Below are positions 53,281-63,247 of a stretch of DNA of 64,000 nucleotides, in pieces. The stretch is from Sporichthyaceae bacterium. Its GTDB lineage: Bacteria > Actinomycetota > Actinomycetes > Sporichthyales > Sporichthyaceae. Numbering within the stretch: the first letter of the stretch is position 1; each line of letters opens with the position of its first letter. Below the pieces are notes generated by a model. The model had not been told where the DNA came from and did not search any database. It saw only the letters and a program-made list of their open reading frames with translations. Both the position numbers and the translations under genes were made by a program. The stretch is from NCBI GenBank assembly GCA_036493475.1, contig DASXPS010000049.1:1-64000 (forward strand). The letters are read 5' to 3'.

Positions 53281-54453
53281 GTGGATCTCTTCGAGTACCA
53301 GGCACGGGACCTATTCGAGAAGCACGGCGTGCCCGTGCTCGGCGGCCTGGTCGCCGAGACGCCCGCCGAGGCGCGCGCGGCAGCCGAGAAGCTGGGCGGC
53401 AAGGTCGTGGTCAAGGCCCAGGTGAAGGTGGGCGGCCGCGGCAAGGCCGGCGGCGTGAAGCTGGCCGACTCCCCGGACGACGCGGAGGCCAAGGCCTCGG
53501 CGATCCTCGGCATGGACATCAAAGGGCACACGGTGCGTCGGGTGATGCTGGCCCAGACCGCGGACATCGCCACCGAGTACTACGTGTCCTTCCTGCTGGA
53601 CCGGGCCAACCGCACCTTCCTGGCCATGGCCACCACCCAGGGCGGCATGGACGTCGAGCAGGTCGCGGCGGAGACGCCGCACCTGCTGGCCAAGGTCGCC
53701 GTGGACGCCAATGTCGGCTGCGACGCGGCCAAGGCCGCCGAGATCGTCGCCGCGGCCGGTTTCCCGGCCGAGCACGCCGCCGGGGTGGCCGACGTGCTGC
53801 AGAAGCTGTGGACGGTATTCCAGTCCGAGGACGCCACGCTGGTCGAGGTCAACCCGCTGGTGGTCACCGGCGACGGCCGGATCATCGCGCTGGACGGCAA
53901 GGTCAGCCTGGACGCGAACGCCGACTTCCGGCACCCGGACCACGCCGCGCTGGAGGACAAATCCGCGGTGGACCCGCTGGAGCAACGGGCCAAGGAGAAG
54001 GACCTCAACTACGTCAAGCTGGACGGCGTCATCGGCATCATCGGCAACGGCGCGGGCCTGGTCATGTCCACCCTCGACGTGGTCGCCTACGCGGGCGAGG
54101 CGCACGGCGGCGTCAAGCCCGCCAACTTCCTGGACATCGGCGGTGGCGCGTCGGCCGAGGTGATGGCCAACGGGCTGGACATCATCCTGTCCGACCCGGC
54201 GGTGCGCAGCGTGCTCGTGAACGTCTTCGGCGGCATCACCGCCTGCGACGCGGTGGCCAACGGCATTGTGTCCGCGCTCGGTCTGCTGGAGAGCCAGGGC
54301 ACGCCCGTGACCAAGCCGTTGGTTGTCCGGCTGGACGGCAACAACGCCGATGAGGGCCGTCGGATCCTCCACGAGGCGAACCTGTCCGTGGTCGAGATGG
54401 TGGACACGATGGACGGCGCTGCCGCCCGCGTCGCCGAGCTCGCCGCCCGCTGA
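53281..54453 (+). CDS. sucC: Succinyl-CoA synthetase beta subunit
   Basis: A 390-aa ATP-grasp subunit from GTG 53281 (GAGG at 53268-53271); GTG 53266 would add five residues. Marks: [105 protein letters not shown]. Forms a complex with SucD and makes succinate plus ATP (or GTP) from succinyl-CoA in the TCA cycle. Promoter in the divergent region upstream. Confidence 0.97.
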   Translation: MDLFEYQARDLFEKHGVPVLGGLVAETPAEARAAAEKLGGKVVVKAQVKVGGRGKAGGVKLADSPDDAEAKASAILGMDIKGHTVRRVMLAQTADIATEYYVSFLLDRANRTFLAMATTQGGMDVEQVAAETPHLLAKVAVDANVGCDAAKAAEIVAAAGFPAEHAAGVADVLQKLWTVFQSEDATLVEVNPLVVTGDGRIIALDGKVSLDANADFRHPDHAALEDKSAVDPLEQRAKEKDLNYVKLDGVIGIIGNGAGLVMSTLDVVAYAGEAHGGVKPANFLDIGGGASAEVMANGLDIILSDPAVRSVLVNVFGGITACDAVANGIVSALGLLESQGTPVTKPLVVRLDGNNADEGRRILHEANLSVVEMVDTMDGAAARVAELAAR

Positions 54454-54490
54454 CCCCGCCCGCCCACCCAGTAACTAAGGACATCGCGAC

Positions 54491-55378
54491 ATGGCCATTT
54501 TTCTGACCGAGAACTCGCGGATCGTCGTGCAGGGCATGACGGGGTCCGAGGGACGTAAGCACACCCAGCGCATGCTGGCCTCCGGGGCGCAGGTCGTCGG
54601 CGGCGTGACGCCGGGTAAGGGGGGCCAGAAGGTCGAGTTCGAGGGCGCGACGCTGCCGGTGTTCAATTCGGTCGCCGACGCCGTCAGCGAGGGCGCCGCG
54701 AACGTCACCGTCGTCTTCGTGCCTCCGAGGTTCACCAAGGGCGCGGTGATCGAGGCGATCGACGCCGACGTAGCGCTGATCGTCACGATCACCGAGGGTG
54801 TTCCGGTGCATGACACCGCCGCGTTCCACGCCTACAACGTGGCGCGTGCGGGTGTCAGCCGGATCATCGGCCCGAACTGCCCCGGCATCATCAGCCCCGG
54901 GAAATCCAACGCGGGGATCATCCCCGCCGACATCTCCGGCCCCGGCCCGATCGGCCTGGTCTCGAAGTCCGGCACGCTGACCTACCAGATGATGTACGAG
55001 CTGCGCGATTACGGTTTCACCACCGGCGTCGGCATCGGCGGTGACCCGGTCATCGGCACCACGCACATCGACTGCCTGCGGGCGTTCCAGGACGACCCGG
55101 AGACCAAGGCGATCGTGATGATCGGCGAGATCGGTGGCGACGCCGAGGAGCGGGCCGCAGAGTTCATCAAGTCCTACGTGACCAAGCCGGTGGTCGGCTA
55201 CGTGGCCGGCTTCACCGCCCCCGAGGGCAAGACCATGGGCCATGCCGGCGCCATCGTCTCCGGCTCGTCGGGCACCGCCGCGGCCAAGAAGGAAGCGCTC
55301 GAGGCGGTCGGGGTCAAGGTCGGCAAGACGCCGTCGGAGGCCGCGCGGCTGATGGCCGAAATCGTGAACTCGCTCTGA
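54491..55378 (+). CDS. sucD: Succinyl-CoA synthetase alpha subunit
   Basis: A 295-aa subunit with CoA-binding fold: [55 protein letters not shown], and the phospho-His site GHAGAIVSG. Downstream of sucC by 37 bp on the same transcript, with ATG 54491 after TAAGGACA. The active-site His is in [11 protein letters not shown]. Confidence 0.97.
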   Translation: MAIFLTENSRIVVQGMTGSEGRKHTQRMLASGAQVVGGVTPGKGGQKVEFEGATLPVFNSVADAVSEGAANVTVVFVPPRFTKGAVIEAIDADVALIVTITEGVPVHDTAAFHAYNVARAGVSRIIGPNCPGIISPGKSNAGIIPADISGPGPIGLVSKSGTLTYQMMYELRDYGFTTGVGIGGDPVIGTTHIDCLRAFQDDPETKAIVMIGEIGGDAEERAAEFIKSYVTKPVVGYVAGFTAPEGKTMGHAGAIVSGSSGTAAAKKEALEAVGVKVGKTPSEAARLMAEIVNSL

Positions 55379-55405
55379 CCCGGCCGGCCGCTGTCTGACG
55401 GCGGG

Positions 55406-56086
55406 TCAGCCGACGGGGTTCTCGGTCCAGATGTACCAGGGGCCCTGCAGGTGCTGCAGGGTCTGCATGTAGGTGTCGGCCGGCGGGACCGGCGTGTTCG
55501 GCGGGATGTAGGCCATGCCATTGCGGCCCAGTGAGCCGACGCCGCGGTCGAACTGGAAATACACGATGCTGTCGGCGGATTGAACAGCGCGGATGCGGTA
55601 GGTGCCCACCCGACCGAGGTCGCCCTGGTGCGCGGCGGCGTCCACCGGGTCGGGTGCGGCGAGCACGGCACGGGCGACGTCGCCGAGGTCATCCTGCGCG
55701 AGGCTGAACCGCGCGCGCAGCGGCGCGTGGGCGCTGAACAGCGCGAGGACCAGGGCGGCCCCGACCGGCGCGACCAGCCACCAGCAGCCGAGGTGCTCGC
55801 GGCGGACCATCGTCGCGGCCAACCGGCCGGTCCAGATCAGCGCACAGCCCGCCAACAACACCAACGGCACGGTCGCGTCGGTCAGCTCGAAGGCCGGCCG
55901 GCTCCAGATCCACGCCAGCCACAGCGTGAACAGCACACAGAAGCCGTGGAAGAACCAGCGCGGCGGATCGACCTCCCAGCGCTGTATCGGTCCGGGGGCG
56001 AGCGCCACGCCGCCGACCGCGTCGTCCCCGGACTGCCGCGGTGGGGCAATGCGCCAAACGCCCGTCACCCCTCGATCAAGACACAT
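55406..56086 (-). CDS. Hypothetical membrane protein, 226 aa
   Basis: A reverse-strand frame from ATG 56086 with about three membrane segments (FHGFCVLFTLWLAWIW; VPLVLLAGCALIWTG; LVAPVGAALVLALFSA) and a soluble C-terminal part that includes YRIRAVQSADSIVYFQFDRG and PWYIWTENPVG. A GTG a few codons in would also do. I do not know a family. It sits between sucD and the PerM-like gene, facing both. Confidence 0.7.
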   Translation of the reverse strand: MCLDRGVTGVWRIAPPRQSGDDAVGGVALAPGPIQRWEVDPPRWFFHGFCVLFTLWLAWIWSRPAFELTDATVPLVLLAGCALIWTGRLAATMVRREHLGCWWLVAPVGAALVLALFSAHAPLRARFSLAQDDLGDVARAVLAAPDPVDAAAHQGDLGRVGTYRIRAVQSADSIVYFQFDRGVGSLGRNGMAYIPPNTPVPPADTYMQTLQHLQGPWYIWTENPVG

Positions 56087-56204
56087 CGGGCGTCAGCAGC
56101 AAACGGTTTTCAGCGAACTCACTGCGAACCTGCACCCGAGGCAAACGTCGGCAAGCCGGGTGTCGGTGCGTGTTTCCGGTGCGCCCGGGCACCAAAGTTG
56201 TCCG

Positions 56205-57608
56205 GTGGTCACGATCCTGGCGCCGGCACCGCAAAGGACGGGTGCGGGGCTTGCGGATCCCGGATCGCGTTGGCCGGCGGCCTTCGGGTTGCTCGCGGCG
56301 TTGATCTCGACGGCGGTCGGACTGGCTGTGCTGGGTGCAATCAGTCTGTTGCTGTGGGCCACCGGCCCGGACTCGGTCGGTAGCCCGAGCGGGCCGTTCC
56401 GCACGGGTTCCTGGTTCTGGTTGTTGGGGCAGCGGACGGAAACGCACCTCCCCGCGGGTCGGCTGCAGTTGGCCCCGTTGGGTCTCACCGCGGTGCTCGC
56501 GGTGGTCGCGGTACGGGCGGCGGGGTGGGCCGCCCGTACCGCGCGGGCCCACGAGACCGGACCCGCGCTGAGCGTGGTGGGCGGTTTCACCGGTGGCTGC
56601 GGTGTGCTGGCGGTGGTCGCGGCGCACGAGACGTCGCCACATGGGCTGAGCGTGGCCGCGATGCCCGCGATGCGTGCGGCGCTGCTGTTCGCCCTGCTGA
56701 CCTCGCTGATTGGGGTCGCCCCGCACACCTGGGAATGGGCACAGTTCGCCGCGCAATGGCGGACCCGGGCCCGGCCGGTGCTGCGCGCGACCGCGACGGC
56801 GAGCCTGGTGCTGTTCGGGGGCGGCGCACTGGTGGTCGCGGTCTGCCTGGCTGTGCACAACGAGGCCATGGCCGAGGTCTTCGACCGCACCGGTGGCGGC
56901 AACAGTGGCTTTCTCGGTCTGACGCTGGTCAATTTGATTTTCCTGCCGAACGCGACCTGCTGGGCGGTGGGCTTCGCGTCCGGTCCCGGCGTTGCGTTGG
57001 CCGCCGACGCACATCTGGATTTCCGGGGCATGGACGCCGGTACGCTGCCCGGCCTGCCGCTGACCGCCGGGCTGCCGCAGCCGGGGTCGTTGGGCTGGCT
57101 CGCCTGGCTGCCGATGCTGGTGCCGCTGGCCGCGGGGTTGGCCGCCGGCTGGGCGATCGCGCCGGACATTCGCCGTCCGGTGCGTGGCACGTTGGTGCCG
57201 ACCGCGTCCGCGGCCGGACTGACCGGGTTGCTGGTCGGGGCGGTGTGCTGGCTGTCGGCCGGTGACGGCGGCGGGCGGCTGACCCAGTTCGGCCCGTCGG
57301 GCTGGCAGGTCGGCGGGTCTGTCGCGGCGGAGTTGTTGCTGATCGGGCTGCCGGTGGCGGCGATCCGATTGGCCGTCACCCGGCACCGTGCGCCGGTCAC
57401 CGTGCCGGCCCCGCGCACCTCCGCGGAACAACTGCCCGCACCGGTCGTTCCGGACGATGAGGCGAACCGCTTCCCGCCGATGGACCTGGAGGACCTGGAG
57501 GACACCCAGGAGATCCCGGTCATCCGGCAGTCCGACGACGCCGCAACCGTCGAGGTGCTCGAGGACCTCGAGGACACCCAGCCCATCCCGGTGGTCCGAG
57601 CCGACTGA
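56205..57608 (+). CDS. DUF6350/PerM-like cell-division membrane protein
   Basis: From GTG 56205, 467 aa with about 9-10 membrane helices and a hydrophilic acidic tail ([13 protein letters not shown] appears twice, 30 residues apart). The position between sucD and purN matches mycobacterial Rv0955 (PerM), a cell-division stability factor; the sequence is the DUF6350 type. The duplicated acidic phrase DLEDTQ-IPV is notable. The start is uncertain: no strong ribosome site. Confidence 0.78.
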   Translation: MVTILAPAPQRTGAGLADPGSRWPAAFGLLAALISTAVGLAVLGAISLLLWATGPDSVGSPSGPFRTGSWFWLLGQRTETHLPAGRLQLAPLGLTAVLAVVAVRAAGWAARTARAHETGPALSVVGGFTGGCGVLAVVAAHETSPHGLSVAAMPAMRAALLFALLTSLIGVAPHTWEWAQFAAQWRTRARPVLRATATASLVLFGGGALVVAVCLAVHNEAMAEVFDRTGGGNSGFLGLTLVNLIFLPNATCWAVGFASGPGVALAADAHLDFRGMDAGTLPGLPLTAGLPQPGSLGWLAWLPMLVPLAAGLAAGWAIAPDIRRPVRGTLVPTASAAGLTGLLVGAVCWLSAGDGGGRLTQFGPSGWQVGGSVAAELLLIGLPVAAIRLAVTRHRAPVTVPAPRTSAEQLPAPVVPDDEANRFPPMDLEDLEDTQEIPVIRQSDDAATVEVLEDLEDTQPIPVVRAD

Positions 57609-57673
57609 GCAGCGCTCCGCCTCGCCCGGATATCGTGGGCGTGAAGGCACATGTCGGCGTCGGGGAGCAGGTA

Positions 57674-58309
57674 GTGGTGGACCGCCCGGCCCGTTTGGTG
57701 GTGCTCGTCTCGGGGTCGGGGACCAATCTGCAGGCGTTGCTGGACGCCGCTGCCGACCCGGCCTGGGGTGCGCAGATCGTGGCGGTGGGCGCCGACCGGG
57801 ACGACATCGAGGCGCTGGCGCGGGCGGAGCGCGCCGGCGTGGCGACCTTCGTCGAACGCATCGCCGACCACGCCACCCGGCAGGACTGGGACACCGCGCT
57901 GACCAAGGCGATCGCGGCGCACGAGCCGGACCTGGTGGTCTCCGCCGGGTTCATGCGCATGCTGGGCGCGGCCTTCCTGGCCGCGTTCGGCGGCCGCTGC
58001 GTGAACACCCACCCTGCGCTGCTGCCGTCATTCCCCGGCGCGCACGGAGTGCGGGACACGCTGAGCTACGGCGTGAAGGTCAGCGGGCTGACCGTGCACC
58101 TGGTGGATGCCGGGGTGGACACCGGGCCGATCATTGCCCAGCAGGTGGTCCCGGTGCTGGACGACGACGACGAAACGAGCCTGCACGAACGCATCAAGGT
58201 CGCCGAACGGGCGCTGCTGGTCGAGGTGATCGGCCGGATGGCCCGGGATGGATATCGAGTGGACGGCCGCCAGGTGCGGTTGGGTGTCGACAAGGGAGCA
58301 ACACGGTGA
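57674..58309 (+). CDS. purN: Phosphoribosylglycinamide formyltransferase PurN
   Basis: A 211-aa GAR transformylase from GTG 57674 (GGGGAG upstream): [19 protein letters not shown] (in part), GFMRMLG, and the catalytic [20 protein letters not shown] (in part) plus [10 protein letters not shown] with Asn, His and Asp. It transfers formyl from 10-formyl-THF in purine synthesis. The stop overlaps purH (GTGA). The gene next but one, folD, supplies the folate. Confidence 0.96.
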   Translation: MVDRPARLVVLVSGSGTNLQALLDAAADPAWGAQIVAVGADRDDIEALARAERAGVATFVERIADHATRQDWDTALTKAIAAHEPDLVVSAGFMRMLGAAFLAAFGGRCVNTHPALLPSFPGAHGVRDTLSYGVKVSGLTVHLVDAGVDTGPIIAQQVVPVLDDDDETSLHERIKVAERALLVEVIGRMARDGYRVDGRQVRLGVDKGATR

Positions 58310-59865
58310 GTGAGTCCGAGGACCGGCGCGCGGTACGCCGGGCGCTGGTCAGCGTCTTCGACAAGACCGGCCTGATCGACCTGGCGCAGGGGTTGCACGC
58401 TGCCGGGGTGGCCATCGTGTCCACCGGGTCCACCGCAGCAAAGATCGCCGCGGCCGGCGTGCCGGTGACGCCGGTGGAGGAGCTCACCGGGTTCCCGGAG
58501 TGCCTGGAGGGTCGGGTGAAGACGCTGCACCCGCGGGTGCACGCCGGGATCCTGGCCGACCTGCGCAAGGAGGAGCACGCCGCGCAGCTCGCCGAGCTCG
58601 GGGTGGAGGCCTTCGAACTGGTCGTGGTCAACCTCTACCCGTTCACCGAGACGGTGGCCTCCGGCGCCGAGCCCGACGAGTGCGTGGAGCAGATCGACAT
58701 CGGCGGGCCGTCCATGGTCCGCGCGGCGGCGAAGAACCACCCGTCGGTGGCCGTGGTGGTCGACCCGGCCCGCTACGGCGAGGCGCTCGACGCGGTCAAC
58801 TCCGGCGGCTTCACCCTGTCCGCCCGGCAACGGCTGGCGGCGGCCGCGTTCCAGCACACCGCCGAGTACGACGTGGCCGTGGCCTCCTGGATGAGCTCGC
58901 AGTTCCCCGACGACCCGGACCAGCCCTGGCCGTCGTGGACGGGGGACACCTGGACCCGGGCCGCCGTGCTGCGCTACGGGGAGAACCCGCACCAGTACGC
59001 GGCGCTGTACAAGGGCCGCCGCCAGGGCCTGGCCGGCGCCGAACAGCTGCACGGCAAGGAGATGTCCTACAACAACTACGTCGACACTGACGCGGCCGTG
59101 CGGGCCGTGTACGACTTCGTGATCCCGTGTGTGGCGATCATCAAGCACACCAACCCGTGTGGCATCGCGGTCGCCTGGGACATCGCCGAGGCGCACCGGC
59201 TGGCCAATGCCTGCGATCCGGTCTCCGCCTTCGGCGGGGTCATCGCCAGCAACCGCGCGATAACCCTGGAGATGGCCGAACAGATCGCCGAGGTGTTCAC
59301 CGAGGTGGTGTGCGCGCCGGAGTTCGAGCCGGATGCGCTGGAGCTGCTGCGCAGCAAGAAGAACCTGCGGCTGCTGCAGCTGCCGTTCCCGCCGCGCGAC
59401 GGCCTGGAGTTCCGCCCGATCTCCGGTGGGGTGCTGGTGCAGACCTGGGACCGCCTCGACGGCGAGGGTGACGGCCCGTCAGAATGGCAGATCGTCATCG
59501 GGAAGCCTTCCGACCAGGACACCATGGCTGACCTGGAGTTCGCCTGGCGGGCCGTCCGCGCGGTGAAGTCCAACGCCATCCTGCTGGCCCACGACGGCGC
59601 CACCGTCGGGATCGGCATGGGCCAGGTGAACCGGGTGGATTCCGCACGCCTTGCGGTGTCCCGGGCCGGGGATCGGGCCGTCGGCTCGGTCGCCGCCTCC
59701 GACGCGTTCTTCCCGTTCCCCGACGGCCTGCAGGTGCTGGTCGACGCCGGGGTCAAAGCCGTCGTCCAGCCGGGTGGATCGGTCCGCGACGAAGAGGTGA
59801 TCGAGGCGGCGAAGAAGGCCGGGATCACCATGTACTTCACCGGGACCCGGCACTTCGCCCACTAG
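58306..59865 (+). CDS. purH: Bifunctional AICAR transformylase/IMP cyclohydrolase PurH
   Basis: A 519-aa bifunctional protein. N-terminal IMP cyclohydrolase: [45 protein letters not shown] and [16 protein letters not shown]-terminal AICAR transformylase: [41 protein letters not shown] (in part) and the tail [13 protein letters not shown] 58306 overlaps the purN stop. The last 28 bp are partly duplicated 1.7 kb downstream. Confidence 0.98.
   Translation: MSESEDRRAVRRALVSVFDKTGLIDLAQGLHAAGVAIVSTGSTAAKIAAAGVPVTPVEELTGFPECLEGRVKTLHPRVHAGILADLRKEEHAAQLAELGVEAFELVVVNLYPFTETVASGAEPDECVEQIDIGGPSMVRAAAKNHPSVAVVVDPARYGEALDAVNSGGFTLSARQRLAAAAFQHTAEYDVAVASWMSSQFPDDPDQPWPSWTGDTWTRAAVLRYGENPHQYAALYKGRRQGLAGAEQLHGKEMSYNNYVDTDAAVRAVYDFVIPCVAIIKHTNPCGIAVAWDIAEAHRLANACDPVSAFGGVIASNRAITLEMAEQIAEVFTEVVCAPEFEPDALELLRSKKNLRLLQLPFPPRDGLEFRPISGGVLVQTWDRLDGEGDGPSEWQIVIGKPSDQDTMADLEFAWRAVRAVKSNAILLAHDGATVGIGMGQVNRVDSARLAVSRAGDRAVGSVAASDAFFPFPDGLQVLVDAGVKAVVQPGGSVRDEEVIEAAKKAGITMYFTGTRHFAH
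59835..59862. repeat. 28-bp segment of the purH 3' end, copy 1 of a direct repeat
   Basis: Bases coding for the last residues of PurH (FTGTRHFAH). It matches the copy at 61578 in 25 of 28 positions, all three changes being C to G. Two of the three are synonymous third positions in the same frame, and the third (TTC to TTG) changes Phe to Leu. Confidence 0.85.
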
Positions 59866-59869
59866 TCCG

Positions 59870-60868
59870 GTGACCAGTCCGGTGCAGCCGACGCCGTTGC
59901 TCGCGGCGCTGGAGCGACTGCGGTTGGACGGGGCGATCTTCTTCCGGGCCGAGTTCACCGAGAGCTGGGCGCTGCACTCCCCGGTGCGGGACATGACCGG
60001 TGTGATCCGGCCCGGCGCCGATCGGCTGATCCTGTTCCACATCGTGGCCGCCGGTCGGTGCTGGGTGGAAGTCGAGGGCGGCGAGCGACACTGGGCCGGT
60101 CGCGGCGACGTGATCGTGCTGCCCTACGGCGACGACTACGTGATGGGTGGCGTGGGCCCGGCCGAGCGCGTGCCGCTGGTGACCCTGATGGCGCGTCCGC
60201 CGTGGGAGACCATGCCGGTGCTCGTGCACGGCGCGGGTGGCGCGCGCACCGACGTGGTGTGTGGGTACTTGTACTCCGAGGACCCGCTGTTCGACCCGAA
60301 CCTGCGCGCGTTCCCGCCCGCCTTCGTGGTGACGCTGCCCGACGGACCGGCCAAGACCTGGGTGCGGGCCGGCATCGAACTCGCCCTGGCCACCACCGGG
60401 CGCACGCTGCCGTCGGACCCGGTCTCCACGCGGTTGCCGGAGTTGTTGCTGATCGAGGTGCTGCGGGTGCACCTGGCCGATGCCCCGGCCACGGACCACG
60501 GGTGGGTCGCCGCGCTGCGGGACCCGGTGCTGGCCCCCGCGATGGCCGCGCTGCACGCGCACCCGGAGCAGAAGTGGACGGTTGCCGACCTGGCCGCCGC
60601 CGTGACCGTGTCGCGCTCGGTCCTCGACGAACGGTTCCGCACCGTGCTCGGGCGTTCACCGATCAAGTACCTGACGGAGTGGCGGATGCACGTCGCGCAG
60701 GACCTGCTGACCGCCACCGACCTCAGCGTCGCGGCGGTCGGTCGTCGGGTCGGCTACGACTCCGAAGAGGCGTTCAGTCGGGCGTTCAAACGGGCCCGGG
60801 GCAGCGCGCCCGGAGCCTGGCGGCTCCGGGCGCGAGCCGGGGTCAGCTCACCCGCGCCGCCCCGGTGA
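59870..60868 (+). CDS. AraC-family regulator with cupin-type sensor
   Basis: From GTG 59870, 332 aa. The N-terminal half is the Cupin_6 (AraC-binding-like) type: TESWALHSPVRDM, LFHIVAAGRCWVEVEG, GRGDVIVLPYGDDYVMG and GYLYSEDPLFDPNLRAFP. The C-terminal AraC domain has two helix-turn-helices (WTVADLAAAVTVSRSVLDER and DLSVAAVGRRVGYDSEEAFS) and the terminal FKRARGSAPGAWR. It probably controls the adjacent peroxiredoxin-like gene, with which it converges (26-bp overlap). Confidence 0.93.
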   Translation: MTSPVQPTPLLAALERLRLDGAIFFRAEFTESWALHSPVRDMTGVIRPGADRLILFHIVAAGRCWVEVEGGERHWAGRGDVIVLPYGDDYVMGGVGPAERVPLVTLMARPPWETMPVLVHGAGGARTDVVCGYLYSEDPLFDPNLRAFPPAFVVTLPDGPAKTWVRAGIELALATTGRTLPSDPVSTRLPELLLIEVLRVHLADAPATDHGWVAALRDPVLAPAMAALHAHPEQKWTVADLAAAVTVSRSVLDERFRTVLGRSPIKYLTEWRMHVAQDLLTATDLSVAAVGRRVGYDSEEAFSRAFKRARGSAPGAWRLRARAGVSSPAPPR

Positions 60869-61490
60869 GCACCAACGGGTTCGGATAGTCCTCGCAGTGC
60901 TGGTAGGCGTAGGTGAGCCGGACCAGCCCGTTGCGACCGACCACGAACTCCTTCACCGCGCGCCAGGGGTCATCGACGATGGGCTTGCCGGCCGCGCGCC
61001 GGTCCGCCTGGAAGGCCATGCCGACCTCCCGGGCGTGCGCCCAGTACTCGATCGGCGCCTCGGGCAGGATCCGCTCGAGCTGCCACTGGCCGACCCGGTA
61101 AGCCCGGTACGCCTGGTGCTCGGGGTCGCAGAGCACCGGGCAGGGCAGTTCGTACTCGGCGTGGTACGCCGCGGCACGCGCCGGCTCGCCCTGGCTGATG
61201 ATCACCGGGGTGAGCCCGGCGTCGAGGTACTGCGGCAGTTCGGCCCGCAGCCGGGCGGCGCGCTCGAACCCGCACCAGCAGCCGAAGTGGCGCCAGAACA
61301 TCAGCAGGGCCGGGCCGTTGCTCCAGAACTCCACCAACCGGCGCTCCCGTCCGGTGTGGTCGAGCAGCGTCGCGTCCGGTGCCGGGGTGCCCGGCGGGAG
61401 TGGGTTGCCCTCGCTCTCGTGCGGGCCGGCGGTCCACCGCGCCAGCCATTCCGCCTCGGCGGCGGTAATCAGTTCGTGGGTCGGTTCCAT
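60843..61490 (-). CDS. Peroxiredoxin-like (AhpC/TSA-type) protein
   Basis: A 215-aa thioredoxin-fold protein. The motif WRHFGCWCGFERAARL places a C-x-C pair where peroxiredoxins have a resolving/peroxidatic region, matching the 'peroxiredoxin-like' AhpC-TSA_2 type; ISQGEPARAAAYHAEYELPCPVLCDPE (in part) continues the fold. Acts probably in thiol or peroxide handling; not proven. AAGGAG upstream of ATG 61490 on the reverse strand is a good ribosome site. Facing the AraC gene, whose end it overlaps. Confidence 0.85.
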   Translation of the reverse strand: MEPTHELITAAEAEWLARWTAGPHESEGNPLPPGTPAPDATLLDHTGRERRLVEFWSNGPALLMFWRHFGCWCGFERAARLRAELPQYLDAGLTPVIISQGEPARAAAYHAEYELPCPVLCDPEHQAYRAYRVGQWQLERILPEAPIEYWAHAREVGMAFQADRRAAGKPIVDDPWRAVKEFVVGRNGLVRLTYAYQHCEDYPNPLVLTGAARVS

Positions 61491-61577
61491 GGTGCGGTTC
61501 TCCTTGAGTCTCGTCGCTGTCGAGAGTCCATGCTTGTCGCGTAGCCGCGCCCTGACCCTGACTCAGGCACCGGCGTC

Positions 61578-61605
61578 CTTGACCGGGACGCGGCACTTCG
61601 CGCAC
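61578..61605. repeat. 28-bp copy of the purH 3' end, copy 2 of a direct repeat
   Basis: Intergenic copy of the last bases of purH (see 59835). In frame it reads LTGTRHFAH. The copy lies between the peroxiredoxin-like gene start and the next gene, so the AraC/peroxiredoxin pair is bracketed by the two copies, about 1.74 kb apart. Confidence 0.85.
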
Positions 61606-61781
61606 CGACACCCTGCGCACCGATCAGCAAAATTTTTCCTCGCCGATCCGGGCTGAACACCACCGAACCGGGACAAGCGCGTCTCATCCGTTCGGCCGGC
61701 GTGTGAAACAAACCTTGCGGGGCCGCGCAGGCCTGCCTGTACTGCTGCAAACGGGTGATGGTCCGGGTGGCGGGAGGGACT

Positions 61782-63194
61782 GTGCGGCAGACGCGCGCGG
61801 GCAAGGACGGAGTTGTCGACCAGGTCGACACGGATGCCTTGCCGACCTTCGATCTCGTCGCTTCGGACCTCGAGGCGAGCGGGGACAACCCACCGATGTT
61901 CGACTTCGGCCCGGACCCGGAGAGGCCCGCGAACGCTCCGGTGGCCGCGTTGCCGCCGTGGATGCGGGCCACCGCACCGGCTGTCCCGGCGATCGAGGGC
62001 GAGTCAGATTCGGGCCGCCGCGGGCGTGCGCTACCCCGCGCCCGCACCCACCGGCGCCCTCCGGCGACCACGACCGCGGTGTTCGAGGCCCCTGTGCTGG
62101 AGGCCCGGGCGGTCGAACTTCCGGTCGAGACCCCGTCGCAGGCCCCGCAAACCGTCGCCCAGGCGGCTGCGGCCGCGCGCTTCCTGACCGTCGAGGGCGA
62201 CATCGCCGCCGAGGTCGCGCCCGCGGTACCGGCCCCGGCGCAGCCGGCGGTTCCCGCCCCCAGCCGCGTCGCCGCGGCACCGCCTGCGCGTGGCGACAAG
62301 GTCCGTCGGGTCACCACCTGGGCGGGCCTGACCATGGTGCTCGCCGGTGGCGTCGGCGCGCTCTACGTCGGGATGGCCGGCGGTTCGAGCTCCGCGACCC
62401 CGCTGCCCGCCTCGCAGTTGGCCGCTGGGCAGTGGGTGATGGACAACGTCGGTGCGACCGCCTCGCTGCTCGCCCCCACCTCGGTGGCCAAGGCGCTGAC
62501 CAAGGACGGCTTCGACGCCGGCCGGGTCATTCCCTATGCTGACGGCCCGTCAGGTTCCACCGGTTCGGTGACGAACCCGCAGTGGAATTGCTGCAACGTG
62601 CTGTTCGTCAGCTCCCCGGTGGGCGACAGCTCGGTACGCGACGGTCTCCCGGTGGCGCTACGCCCGGCCTACGACCAGTCCCGCGCGCTGGCCTCGTTCA
62701 CCTCCGACGGCCAGACCACCGAGCTGCGTCAGGTGCTCAACGGCACCAGCGCGGAGATCACCGCATCGCTGAACAGTGAGCACACCGTGCTGGTGAACGC
62801 CGGCAAGGAAGTGTTGGCCAGCAAGAAGCTGCACCTGAGTGCGGCGGCCACGCAGGCGGTCAAGGACGGGCAGGTCGACTCCCGGGTGTTGCTGGCGATC
62901 GTCGGCATCGCCGCCCGGCACGACGTCTGGGTGCTGGACTTCCCGATCGGCGACGCGGAGACCGCCGTCGACGGCCTGGCCCGCGAGGTGCGCATCGACA
63001 AGATGGACGGCAAGCCGCTGGCCGCGGGCAGTGCCGCGGTCAGCGACGCGGACGCCTTCCTGAACATGCAGGTGGACCCGTACAAGCCGGCCGGCATGCA
63101 GTTGTCCGATCCGGATGGCAGCGGAACGTCGTTGTTGGTCATCCGCTACGACGCTCCGGGTCCGCTGGGCCTGATCACGCCGCGCAGCCAGTAA
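61782..63194 (+). CDS. Membrane-anchored hypothetical protein with long cytosolic N-terminus
   Basis: From GTG 61782 (GGGAGG immediately upstream; ATG 61758 is the alternative), 470 aa. A disordered, acidic and Pro/Ala-rich N-terminal part of about 175 residues leads to one membrane helix (TTWAGLTMVLAGGVGALYVGM, in part) and an outside domain of about 270 residues with no known family, containing NCCNVLFVSSPVGDSS and IVGIAARHDVWVLDFPIGD. A second Cys pair is visible (NCCN). Function unknown; it precedes folD by 53 bp. Confidence 0.7.
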   Translation: MRQTRAGKDGVVDQVDTDALPTFDLVASDLEASGDNPPMFDFGPDPERPANAPVAALPPWMRATAPAVPAIEGESDSGRRGRALPRARTHRRPPATTTAVFEAPVLEARAVELPVETPSQAPQTVAQAAAAARFLTVEGDIAAEVAPAVPAPAQPAVPAPSRVAAAPPARGDKVRRVTTWAGLTMVLAGGVGALYVGMAGGSSSATPLPASQLAAGQWVMDNVGATASLLAPTSVAKALTKDGFDAGRVIPYADGPSGSTGSVTNPQWNCCNVLFVSSPVGDSSVRDGLPVALRPAYDQSRALASFTSDGQTTELRQVLNGTSAEITASLNSEHTVLVNAGKEVLASKKLHLSAAATQAVKDGQVDSRVLLAIVGIAARHDVWVLDFPIGDAETAVDGLAREVRIDKMDGKPLAAGSAAVSDADAFLNMQVDPYKPAGMQLSDPDGSGTSLLVIRYDAPGPLGLITPRSQ

Positions 63195-63247
63195 GCGGCG
63201 CCGCCTAGACTTCCCCGCGGACGGCACGCGACGCGGGGAGAACCACG

